A DNA stretch of 54,085 nt, from positions 1-54,085 of IMG/VR virus record IMGVR_UViG_3300039037_000056. The stretch is one strand, 5' to 3'. The notes below the pieces were generated by a model. The model was not told the origin of the DNA, did not search any database, and saw only the letters and a list, made by a program, of their open reading frames with translations. This DNA comes from a virus. Position numbers and translations under genes: made by a program. Below, piece by piece: positions 27,568-33,183 of this stretch (within the stretch, counting starts at the first letter, position 1; every line of letters starts with the position of its first letter).

Positions 27568-27620
27568 TGATCGGTGGGTTTGAACTGAATCCATAATGCA
27601 CCAGATCCGGGCACTGTGCC
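27568..27620 (-). promoter_or_regulatory. Cassette promoter/leader 7 with GGCAC-T-GTGCC palindrome
   Basis: -10 CATTAT (27593-27598), leader TTCAGTTCAAACCCACCGATC and ATG 27567 (26 nt). Upstream is the perfect 11-bp palindrome GGCACTGTGCC (27610-27620), which also occurs at 25357-25367, at the left border of the island. Confidence 0.55.
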
Positions 27621-27693
27621 GCCAGAGTGGACACCTCAGAAACTGGCACAACAAATCCCCATAGCATCCGGATCCCTGGTATCTTATAGGAAA

Positions 27694-27810
27694 TCAAACG
27701 AGGCGAGGGGTATCGCTGCTGACGACAATACATCGACACTGATCCTGCCACAAAATAATATCAACGATTCGGCGTGTGCCAGTTGCCAAACTGTCTACTA
27801 CTGCCCCCAT
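27694..27810 (-). CDS. Possible 38-aa ORF with a strong ribosome binding site
   Basis: The ATG at 27810 is preceded by GGGGGGAGATA, the strongest SD-like sequence in the region, where neighbouring cassettes have none. The product begins MGAVVDSLATGTRRIVDIIL and ends at a TGA at 27694. It lies between the terminator at 27870-27899 and cassette 7, in an otherwise gene-free stretch. No promoter is obvious, so this is tentative. Confidence 0.35.
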   Translation of the reverse strand: MGAVVDSLATGTRRIVDIILWQDQCRCIVVSSDTPRLV

Positions 27811-27869
27811 TATCTCCCCCCAGTGTGTTAGGATGGAGCTAGACGTTAGTGCCACCCTGTGTGCCACAT

Positions 27870-27899
27870 AAAAAAGCGGTCCCGCACCACCAGGACCGC
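27870..27899 (-). terminator. Rho-independent terminator
   Basis: Minus strand: GCGGTCC-N10-GGACCGC followed by a run of six T. The 7-bp GC-rich stem and T-run are canonical. It lies about 115 nt downstream of the promoter at 27993-28001, with no ORF in between. Confidence 0.8.
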
Positions 27900-27986
27900 C
27901 AGAAAACCCAACCAATATGCTAGAATTATGTGTTTCGTTACTCGCCGGGTGACTTTACGTTTCGTGAGAGGCGAACCCTTTCCTCT
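27870..27986 (-). ncRNA. Putative small noncoding RNA, about 117 nt
   Basis: A promoter with extended -10 (TGCTATAAT at 27993-28001) should initiate near 27986, and the transcript meets a canonical terminator at 27870-27899. No ATG-started frame of useful length exists in between. The 5' part can fold (TCGCC pairing with GGCGA around a loop containing TCACGAAACG). Nothing here matches an RNA family I know. It shares the string CGCCTCTC with the leader RNA at 37.9 kb. Confidence 0.5.
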
Positions 27987-28077
27987 CTAGTTATTATAGC
28001 ATCTAGTAATGCGTGTGTCTAGTTGTGTGTATCTAGTTGTAATATGCGCGATCTAGTTGACCGCGCACAATCTAGTC
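27986..28077 (-). repeat. Array of six ACTAGA elements over a promoter
   Basis: TCTAGT on the plus strand (ACTAGA on minus) starts at 27986, 28002, 28018, 28032, 28052 and 28071, spacings 16, 16, 14, 20 and 19. Four of the six extend to AACTAGA. The copy at 28002 abuts the extended -10 of the small-RNA promoter and four lie upstream, as for an activator or repressor binding array. The elements also begin at the 3' end of the KTSC-like gene (stop 28082). Confidence 0.65.
27993..28001 (-). promoter_or_regulatory. Extended -10 promoter of the putative small RNA
   Basis: Minus-strand TGCTATAAT, a perfect extended -10. Directly upstream is ACTAGA. The promoter of the 59-aa gene at 29366 has the same ACTAGATG...GCTATAAT arrangement. 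The -35 region has no TTGACA match and is occupied by the ACTAGA array, suggesting regulated use. Confidence 0.6.
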
Positions 28078-28081
28078 GAGA

Positions 28082-28303
28082 TCAGGCAGAGACTTTCTGA
28101 AGGGTCTCGTTCTTGATAGACTTGTTCACAAAGCGACCAACAGACTGCTCAGGTGCCATGGCGGCAGTCAGGGCAGTGGTGAAGGCAGTCACGTCGTTGA
28201 CGGTGTAGTCATAGGAGCGACCACCAGTGAAGGTCACGGTCACGGTTTGATCCTCGATGCTGATGTTCTCAACGGCGGAGGAGTTGGAGATAGCGAATTG
28301 CAT
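28082..28303 (-). CDS. KTSC-like small protein, 73 aa
   Basis: Begins MQFAISNSSAVENISIEDQT, then VTVTFTGGRSYDYTVNDVTA and SVGRFVNKSIKN. The order S-x-V..I......VTVTF..G..Y.Y.V.....F, followed by GRF.N..I, fits the KTSC domain, whose function is not established. A separate promoter (28369-28397) and a 65-nt leader lie upstream. The leader contains GCGGG...CCCGC. Confidence 0.6.
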   Translation of the reverse strand: MQFAISNSSAVENISIEDQTVTVTFTGGRSYDYTVNDVTAFTTALTAAMAPEQSVGRFVNKSIKNETLQKVSA

Positions 28304-28368
28304 GATAAAAAAGCGATTGAATGTTGATGTGTTTTGAGCGGGATGCATCACCCCCGCTTGTTGTTCTT

Positions 28369-28397
28369 AGTATAGGATGGGGTTGATGCTGTGTCAA
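28369..28397 (-). promoter_or_regulatory. Consensus sigma70-like promoter for the KTSC-like gene
   Basis: Minus strand: TTGACA (28392-28397), 17-bp spacer, TATACT (28369-28374). This is the best consensus promoter in the window. The transcript would have a leader of about 60 nt containing a GCGGG/CCCGC hairpin (28334-28357 region) before ATG 28303, so it is unlike the short-leader cassettes. Confidence 0.75.
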
Positions 28398-28412
28398 CCC
28401 CCTTGTGCCAGT

Positions 28413-28652
28413 TCAGAGATCGTCCATCATCTCTGTGACTTCACCCGCGTCGATTGCAGGATCATTCCACTTTACACCATCAGGCGTTTCAGTGCTGCCG
28501 CAAGCATAGAGGAATTCTACCAGATCCTGGTACATTTTGCCAAACTTAGCAAGACGTTTCGCCTCATTGTAGAGACCTTCGTCGTTGCCGATCCAGAGGG
28601 AGACATTCCACGTTTCGTAGTTTGCCCATCCTTGGTAAGTGGTGTCGGTCAT
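28413..28652 (-). CDS. Conserved small phage/bacterial protein, 79 aa
   Basis: Begins MTDTTYQGWANYETWNVSLW, followed by IGNDEGLYNEAKRLAKFG, a signature of a widespread family of small phage and bacterial proteins (Y.GW.NYETWNV.LWI.NDEGLY). No function is established to my knowledge. ATG 28652 follows a conserved cassette leader (TTCAGTTCAAACAAACC); -10 TATAGT lies at 28674-28679. Confidence 0.75.
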   Translation of the reverse strand: MTDTTYQGWANYETWNVSLWIGNDEGLYNEAKRLAKFGKMYQDLVEFLYACGSTETPDGVKWNDPAIDAGEVTEMMDDL

Positions 28653-28679
28653 TGGTTTGTTTGAACTGAAGTTACTATA
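28653..28679 (-). promoter_or_regulatory. Cassette-type promoter/leader 8
   Basis: -10 TATAGT (28674-28679) and leader TTCAGTTCAAACAAACCA, ATG 28652 (22 nt). No hairpin immediately upstream here. Confidence 0.55.
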
Positions 28680-28686
28680 GGGCAGA

Positions 28687-28884
28687 TCAACCGAAGAACC
28701 ATGGGCGTTGGTCCAGTTCGTGAACTGGTCCCAGTTCGTCCACAGTGTGAACCTCGGTATCAGACCACAGGGATGCAGCAGTGAACAGTTGCACTGCTTC
28801 AAACCTGCTGTAGCAGTCCCAGGTTGCCGTGTGGGGTTTGCCGTCGCTGGTGGCGTGGATGACGTAGCGGTTGATGGTTTGCAT
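28687..28884 (-). CDS. Hypothetical protein, 65 aa
   Basis: Begins MQTINRYVIHATSDGKPHTA, then TWDCYSRFEAVQLFTAASLW and ends DQRPWFFG. Strand-helix-strand layout. The start at 28884 directly follows a conserved leader. Family not recognised. Confidence 0.6.
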   Translation of the reverse strand: MQTINRYVIHATSDGKPHTATWDCYSRFEAVQLFTAASLWSDTEVHTVDELGPVHELDQRPWFFG

Positions 28885-28913
28885 CGGTGTGGGTTTGAAC
28901 TGAGTCAAACATA
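28885..28913 (-). promoter_or_regulatory. Cassette-type promoter/leader 9
   Basis: -10 TATGTT (28908-28913) and leader CTCAGTTCAAACCCACACCG to ATG 28884 (24 nt). Confidence 0.55.
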
Positions 28914-28950
28914 AGGCAGAAACCCGGTCAGGTCAATACCCAATAGACAC

Positions 28951-29124
28951 TTACCAAACTGGCACATCGTTGCCATAATCCCGGACATTTACCTCTACAG
29001 ATTCATCACCCTGTAAGTCCAGGAGATCCGTCCAGTTCAGGTCTTCTAGTGGCAGGTCATCGTAACACATAATATCCAGCGTCACGGTCACAAGACGCTT
29101 CTGTGTGATAGTGTGTGCGGACAT
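28951..29124 (-). CDS. Conserved cyanophage small protein, 57 aa
   Basis: Begins MSAHTITQKRLVTVTLDIMC and continues with an acidic, Leu-rich helix (DDLPLEDLNWTDLLDLQ) and GDESVEVNVRDYGNDVPVW. The final codons contain the recurring GTGCCAGTT string. Own promoter at 29149-29177. Looks like a small acidic alpha/beta protein; function unknown. Confidence 0.75.
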   Translation of the reverse strand: MSAHTITQKRLVTVTLDIMCYDDLPLEDLNWTDLLDLQGDESVEVNVRDYGNDVPVW

Positions 29125-29148
29125 GGCGGGTGCGTGCGTGGTGTACCT

Positions 29149-29177
29149 ATTATATCATGCGTAATGACGATATGCAA
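29149..29177 (-). promoter_or_regulatory. Sigma70-like promoter for the 57-aa gene
   Basis: TTGCAT (29172-29177), 17 bp, TATAAT (29149-29154). It overlaps the stop region of the 59-aa gene and lies 25 nt from ATG 29124. Confidence 0.65.
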
Positions 29178-29334
29178 GCGCATCATAATCCTGTGTGTCA
29201 CGCTCGTATTCGTCATCACAGTCTAGTTCATCATCCTGTGAGAATGATTGAATGTAAGACTCATAGATCTCGTCGAGATCATAAGACTCATAGTTAGGTG
29301 TGTATGTATAGTCGAGATCCCAGTCGTCGTACAT
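29155..29334 (-). CDS. Asp/Tyr-rich acidic mini protein, 59 aa
   Basis: Begins MYDDWDLDYTYTPNYESYDL and contains DEIYESYIQSFSQDDELDCD and DDEYERDTQDYDAL. Overall strongly acidic with about ten Tyr and one Cys. Such composition resembles DNA-mimic inhibitors, but composition alone cannot show that. The promoter at 29366-29371 shares its upstream element with the small-RNA promoter. Confidence 0.65.
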   Translation of the reverse strand: MYDDWDLDYTYTPNYESYDLDEIYESYIQSFSQDDELDCDDEYERDTQDYDALAYRHYA

Positions 29335-29365
29335 AATCCTCGTCGAGATGTCTGAACGCTTGTGT

Positions 29366-29400
29366 ATTATAGCACATCTAGTCCGCAGAGCTAGACTAGA
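29366..29400 (-). promoter_or_regulatory. Extended -10 promoter with ACTAGA elements
   Basis: TATAAT at 29366-29371 is preceded by TGTGC. An ACTAGA (29377-29382) sits directly upstream and an oppositely oriented ACTAGA (29395-29400) lies in the -35 region. Same arrangement as the promoter at 27993. Predicted start about 25 nt before ATG 29334. Confidence 0.6.
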
Positions 29401-29630
29401 TTCTCATAAGAATATGTATAAGACTTTGCGATTTTATGTGTGGGTTTGTGAATTTTCTCCGCCCTGTGGGTTGACAAACGAGGCGCTGTGTGCTTGCACG
29501 CCAAACCCACAAGACCACAGCACATTTCATAGCATAATAACTGCTAAGTAACTCCCCAGTATCCTCTGAGTAACTACAAGGTATCTTAGCAATAAAAAAA
29601 CAGTTTTATATTTATTATCATATTAAAATG
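29401..29630. other. Intergenic stretch with a large inverted repeat
   Basis: No gene seen. TGTGGGTT (29465-29472) and AACCCACA (29504-29511) are perfect 8-bp arms around a 31-nt loop with further GGCG/CGCC pairing. The right part (29590-29640) is AT-rich with A- and T-runs and an ATAAATA on the minus strand (about 29611-29617), which could be a distant late promoter for the 59-aa gene. Confidence 0.45.
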
Positions 29631-29837
29631 CTATTTTTTAATTACTTCTGTATCAACGGATACACATCTGTTAGCATCCCAATGCCTAATAACCCCTGCA
29701 ACAATGAAGGAGTTAGTTACCATATAAGAGACAAAGATAACTGTCCTTACTAACGCAATCCAGTTATCATATTTCTCTGTTTTACTATCACTGAAACTAC
29801 CCAGAGAGTATTTCCACACTAATAAAATTTCTTTCAT
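29631..29837 (-). CDS. Small membrane protein, 68 aa
   Basis: Begins MKEILLVWKYSLGSFSDSKT. The segment WIALVRTVIFVSYMVTNSFI (about residues 26-48) is a plausible single transmembrane helix, followed by GVIRHWDANRCVSVD. AT-rich. Starts 7 nt after the stop of the basic 439-aa gene, so probably cotranscribed. Function unknown. Confidence 0.65.
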   Translation of the reverse strand: MKEILLVWKYSLGSFSDSKTEKYDNWIALVRTVIFVSYMVTNSFIVAGVIRHWDANRCVSVDTEVIKK

Positions 29838-29844
29838 TTATTCC

Positions 29845-31164
29845 TTATGCTTTACCATCCTTAGGTACTGAGTTTAACTTATCATATAATTTCTGATACT
29901 TAGTGTTTAGATCATCTAATCCTTTCTTCATAGCATCATTGATACCCTTCTCAGTCTTTGGTGGTATTGCTGCTATCATAGGGTTAATAATTCTCTTTCT
30001 CTTATCACTTGGTACTGGTAACATTCCTTCTGGAATATCCTGCTTTCTATTCCTACGTTGTTGTGCTTCATAAGATCTTCTATCTCTTACTCTCTGTGGT
30101 GATGCTCCTGTTCTCTTTGGTAGAGTATCAGTTGGTTTAGGTACTTCCTGTCCTACCTTTACTCTTACCTTTGCTCTTGAAGGAACAATAGGATCAGATG
30201 TTACGTCTCTCAGTTCATCTCTAAAGTCTTTCAAGTTCTTATCAATCTCTGCTCTCTTCTTTGTTCCTGGTTTTGCTTTACTCTGTCCCATCTGTTGTCT
30301 GGTAGCATCAATAGTTTTTCTATTCTCTGCCTTCTCCTGTCTGTACTGTTCTTGTGATCTTGTATCACCTTTCTCTGCTCTTTTCTTTGCTTCTGTATCC
30401 TTCTTCAACAGTCTTCCTAACTTAGCACGATCACCTGGTTTTGTGATGTCTAAGTTATTATCTTTTGCCAACTGTCTTCTTCTTTCTTTATCTGCTTTTG
30501 ATGCTTGAAGCATAGTACCAACAGCACCAATACCTGTCATAATCTTAGGCACTAAGTTACTACCTGCTTTGATTGCCATTGAGGCAGCACCTTCATTTAC
30601 TTTCCCAAACTTATTAACTAAACGTTCCCGACGTTGTATGCTACTAAGTACCTCTCTTCCTCTTCTGTTAATAATAGGTGCAATGTTTTGATCGTATCCC
30701 TGCGCCATTCTTTGTGCAGTGCTAGGTGCTGACGCTGCTGGTTTAGGTGCTACTGTGCCTGCGTTAGCAGGTGCTTTTGTTCGCGCAGTATCAACCTTTT
30801 GCATGAAGTCTTTGAACGTTGTTTGAGTTCCAGTCTTCAAACCTTTTTCCCCTGCTTCATACCTTTGCTTTGCAGTTGGAGCGGGTTGCGTAGCAGATGC
30901 TTTAGGTTGTACGGTAGGTTTAGGAGTTGCTACTCTTTTTGCCTGTGAGTCTACAAATCCTTTATTCCTTAATTCACTCTGAAAGTTACGAATAGCACGG
31001 AAGTCTGATGAAGTTTTAGGGGCGCTGATCTGATGTCCCAGACTATCTCTGAACTTCAGATGCTTTCCCTTGCTTGTTACTAACTTCGCACCGTATCTCT
31101 TCGCCATGTTGATGAATACCATCATGGCCTTTGTGTACCCTTCGTTTATATTATGCTCTTTCAC
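29845..31164 (-). CDS. Very basic 439-aa protein with HicA-like N-terminus
   Basis: Residues about 13-71 (AMMVFINMAKRYGAKLVTSK, GKHLKFRDSLGHQISAPK, RAIRNFQSELRNKGF) follow the HicA/YcfA layout: helix, K-G-x-H-x-K-F, G..I..P, and a final basic helix. The rest is Lys/Arg/Ala/Gln/Pro-rich and probably extended, with one hydrophobic stretch (LVPKIMTGIGAVGTMLQ) near residue 210. The annotated start is GTG; ATGs at 31125 and 31122 are alternatives. It follows the late-type ADP-ribosyltransferase gene by 34 nt, so it may be a DNA-binding internal virion or effector protein. That role is inference. Confidence 0.7.
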   Translation of the reverse strand: MKEHNINEGYTKAMMVFINMAKRYGAKLVTSKGKHLKFRDSLGHQISAPKTSSDFRAIRNFQSELRNKGFVDSQAKRVATPKPTVQPKASATQPAPTAKQRYEAGEKGLKTGTQTTFKDFMQKVDTARTKAPANAGTVAPKPAASAPSTAQRMAQGYDQNIAPIINRRGREVLSSIQRRERLVNKFGKVNEGAASMAIKAGSNLVPKIMTGIGAVGTMLQASKADKERRRQLAKDNNLDITKPGDRAKLGRLLKKDTEAKKRAEKGDTRSQEQYRQEKAENRKTIDATRQQMGQSKAKPGTKKRAEIDKNLKDFRDELRDVTSDPIVPSRAKVRVKVGQEVPKPTDTLPKRTGASPQRVRDRRSYEAQQRRNRKQDIPEGMLPVPSDKRKRIINPMIAAIPPKTEKGINDAMKKGLDDLNTKYQKLYDKLNSVPKDGKA

Positions 31165-31198
31165 GGCGCGACTCGTCTCGGAAAAACCTCGGAACTAT

Positions 31199-31696
31199 TT
31201 AGAATCTAAACTTTAAGTCATCCTTCGTAGGTCTGATCTTTCCTCTATTTTGTTTGGTTACATCATACTTAGTCGCTTCATGATCTGGTATTGCTCTTAC
31301 TCTCAGTCTGGTGTTTTTACCAACAGTTGTTTGCATCAAGTTCTTTCCATCATACTTTGTATTGTATGTTGGTGTCGGTACTTCTAATTGTCTGACGACT
31401 GGGAGATCTGCATTTCTTTGTGCTCTACGATTGGCATAAAACCTTGCACCACTTCTATCAGGTGTTGTAAATGTCGCAACCGTATTATACCCATCCTTAT
31501 CAATCGCTTTGCTTGCTTTTGCATTAGTGCCATGATACAGTCTGGTGCGCTGTATCCTCTGTGGAGCATTAGGCGTCCGACTGAACAGTCCCCTGACAAA
31601 TGCTGCGACCTTTTTATTCTGTGCTGCCTTCTTTACAAATGGGACAATATACCTTGCACCATACACTTCAGTGACAAACTCTTTGTATGTTTTCAT
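31199..31696 (-). CDS. Putative ADP-ribosyltransferase with T4-like capsid-targeting N-terminus, 165 aa
   Basis: The N-terminus MKTYKEFVTEVYG closely resembles the capsid-targeting sequence of T4 internal head proteins (MKTYQEFIAEA), including a V-T-E where the head protease could cut. After a basic linker comes an ART-like core: LYHGTNAKASKAI (YHGT, 54-57), TFTTPDRSGARFYANRRAQR (S/T-rich strand and Tyr87), and a C-terminal beta region. A Y-H-G-T first strand and a downstream Tyr are typical of ADP-ribosyltransferase folds. I cannot place the catalytic Glu with confidence. A late promoter (31718-31724) lies 22 nt upstream of the ATG, as expected for a virion protein. Confidence 0.65.
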   Translation of the reverse strand: MKTYKEFVTEVYGARYIVPFVKKAAQNKKVAAFVRGLFSRTPNAPQRIQRTRLYHGTNAKASKAIDKDGYNTVATFTTPDRSGARFYANRRAQRNADLPVVRQLEVPTPTYNTKYDGKNLMQTTVGKNTRLRVRAIPDHEATKYDVTKQNRGKIRPTKDDLKFRF

Positions 31697-31717
31697 TGTC
31701 CCTTGAGAATGTATCAG

Positions 31718-31724
31718 TATTTAT
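31718..31724 (-). promoter_or_regulatory. T4-type late promoter box
   Basis: ATAAATA on the minus strand, 22 nt upstream of ATG 31696, with a CAAGGGACA ribosome-binding region in between. Confidence 0.7.
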
Positions 31725-31996
31725 TGAACATCAAGGTATCTACCAGTCTGTGACTTATACTCTGAGAAGTGATCTTCTCTACGGTTTTTCACATACTCTA
31801 ATTCATCCCAGAACCATGTCTGACATACTACCAGACAATGAATCTTTTTGTGCTTTTCATTCTTTGTGTACTCACACTTTGGTTTATCCTTGACGCCAAC
31901 CTCAATCGTGATATATTCATTCCCTTTGTAATACACCCATCCTTCAACATTCTTCCACTTGACATAATCATCAACGACGGGTGTATATTCAGACAT
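31721..31996 (-). CDS. Conserved hypothetical protein, 91 aa
   Basis: Begins MSEYTPVVDDYVKWKNVEGW with strands VYYKGNEYITIEVGV and an E-Y-T-K...H.K.HCLVVC segment, then a helical WDELEYVKNRREDHF. Two-strand plus helix layout, one Cys-x4-Cys. Its stop lies over the late promoter of the next gene. The start overlaps the upstream 60-aa gene by 8 nt. Confidence 0.75.
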   Translation of the reverse strand: MSEYTPVVDDYVKWKNVEGWVYYKGNEYITIEVGVKDKPKCEYTKNEKHKKIHCLVVCQTWFWDELEYVKNRREDHFSEYKSQTGRYLDVQ

Positions 31997-32171
31997 TCAA
32001 CTCCTTACCCATAGGAAATGCCTTCAGACGATTGGGGTTGTATCCTTCACCCAGGTAATCTTCCATGCGTTGTGCTGCATCAGCACGACTCAGATTCACA
32101 TCCTTTTCTGTTACTGGTGCCCAACCATTCGTGCCGAACTCACACACTTGATACTTGATTTCTTTTTCCAT
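31989..32171 (-). CDS. Hypothetical protein, 60 aa
   Basis: Begins MEKEIKYQVCEFGTNGWAPV, followed by an acidic helix SRADAAQRMEDYLGEGYNP. Overlaps neighbours on both sides (8 and 32 nt). Unknown function. Confidence 0.7.
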   Translation of the reverse strand: MEKEIKYQVCEFGTNGWAPVTEKDVNLSRADAAQRMEDYLGEGYNPNRLKAFPMGKELNV

Positions 32172-32313
32172 GATTGTTAATTTGACGCTCCAATTCGTAG
32201 TAAACTTTAGTAAGACTCAAATTCATATATGGGAAATACTCATTACCCTTCAACAGTTCTTGTAGATTATCTACCTGTATCCGGGCAATGAGTAGTTTTT
32301 CAATCTCTGTCAC
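32140..32313 (-). CDS. Hypothetical helical protein, 57 aa (GTG start)
   Basis: GTG at 32313 overlaps the stop of the preceding gene (GTGTGA). Begins MTEIEKLLIARIQVDNLQEL and continues LTKVYYELERQINNHGK, a leucine-rich, probably coiled-coil helix. The stop falls inside the next gene. Coupling and coiled-coil pattern support it. Confidence 0.6.
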   Translation of the reverse strand: MTEIEKLLIARIQVDNLQELLKGNEYFPYMNLSLTKVYYELERQINNHGKRNQVSSV

Positions 32314-32480
32314 ACAAACTCCTGCATGTAATAATCAACGGTCACTTCATGCTCTGCTGCCTTACGTTCGTAAAACAACCTTGCCTCTTCACGATGCTTG
32401 TGCTCTTCAATCGCAGTTTCAGACTGCTGCATAAAATCGTCAAATGCTTTCATAAACATTTCAATGTCTTGTTCGTTCAT
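32310..32480 (-). CDS. Hypothetical acidic helical protein, 56 aa
   Basis: ATG at 32480, 7 nt after the previous stop. An in-frame ATG at 32510 inside the neighbour is less likely. Begins MNEQDIEMFMKAFDDFMQQS and continues IEEHKHREEARLFYERKAAE. Almost entirely helical and charged. Confidence 0.65.
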   Translation of the reverse strand: MNEQDIEMFMKAFDDFMQQSETAIEEHKHREEARLFYERKAAEHEVTVDYYMQEFV

Positions 32481-32487
32481 GATAATG

Positions 32488-32700
32488 TCAAAAAGAGGGT
32501 TCACAGTCATAACTTAAACAAACGGTCGATTTATCCATGTTATCATAAAATACCTTGAGTCGGTCGTGCAATGCTCTTGAACTTCCGAACTCTCTGGCAA
32601 TTTGATTCTCATCTCCATGATCTAAACTCTGTAGGGCAGATAGAATGACTCCTAATTCATGAACGTTAAGTGAAACACTTTTTTCATGGGTCGTTGTCAT
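32488..32700 (-). CDS. Hypothetical protein, 70 aa
   Basis: Begins MTTTHEKSVSLNVHELGVIL, then SALQSLDHGDENQIAREFGS and SSRALHDRLKVFYDNMDKS. Helical in the middle, Cys-x3-Cys near the C-terminus. A TATAAT on the minus strand at 32727-32732, 27 nt upstream, may be its promoter. Confidence 0.65.
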   Translation of the reverse strand: MTTTHEKSVSLNVHELGVILSALQSLDHGDENQIAREFGSSRALHDRLKVFYDNMDKSTVCLSYDCEPSF

Positions 32701-32726
32701 AATCTTTCCAGCAAACTACATGAGTA

Positions 32727-32732
32727 ATTATA
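32727..32732 (-). promoter_or_regulatory. Likely -10 box for the 32.7-31.7 kb gene chain
   Basis: TATAAT preceded by ATGA, 27 nt from ATG 32700. No -35 at normal spacing, so moderate confidence. Confidence 0.45.
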
Positions 32733-32933
32733 TCATGAAAGAACGTAGCAATAATCAATCGTTTTGATACACCAACCTGTAATAGAAGTAATCTCCTCTA
32801 CAAGGTCATCAGCATCATCTGCCTCCCAGGTTGTTGCCAGGACTTCATCAATCACATCCTGCTTCTCCATATCCGGAAGTTCACCGATGCTGTCATCAAA
32901 ATCCAGGTCGATCTCAGTGATACGATACTTCAC
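32733..32933 (-). CDS. Acidic hypothetical protein, 66 aa
   Basis: Begins MKYRITEIDLDFDDSIGELP, continues with VIDEVLATTWEADDADDLVE and ends with EITSITGWCIKTIDYCYVLS. The strand-helix-strand acidic layout recalls a small phage family; function unknown. ATGA overlap with the upstream 73-aa gene. Confidence 0.75.
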   Translation of the reverse strand: MKYRITEIDLDFDDSIGELPDMEKQDVIDEVLATTWEADDADDLVEEITSITGWCIKTIDYCYVLS

Positions 32934-33151
32934 TTGCCGACTCCATAATCATCAGCAGTTGCTTCCAGTTCGCTGATAGTAGGTTCCAAAAGTTCAGGGT
33001 AGTAGTCTTTTACTTCTGTCACCAACTCTTCGTCACTGTATGTTTCAAGATTCTGCTCCATCGTATCATAAACAAACTGATACATGCTCTTGTGATCCAT
33101 ACCATCGATGATGCTTTCGATGTAGTCGTTTTGAAGTTGATCGCGGTTCAT
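32930..33151 (-). CDS. Acidic hypothetical protein, 73 aa
   Basis: Begins MNRDQLQNDYIESIIDGMDH with helix KSMYQFVYDTMEQNLETYSD and DEELVTEVKDYYPELLE. Predominantly helical, strongly acidic. Its last 4 nt overlap the 66-aa gene (ATGA). Confidence 0.75.
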   Translation of the reverse strand: MNRDQLQNDYIESIIDGMDHKSMYQFVYDTMEQNLETYSDEELVTEVKDYYPELLEPTISELEATADDYGVGK

Positions 33152-33183
33152 GATTCTGGAAAATAGGGTGTTCTGCGAAGCAA

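Noticed and set aside
27986-28077. ACTAGA array as a CRISPR array
   Set aside because: Repeats are only 6-7 nt, spacers 8-14 nt, and there are no cas genes. It looks like a protein-binding array.
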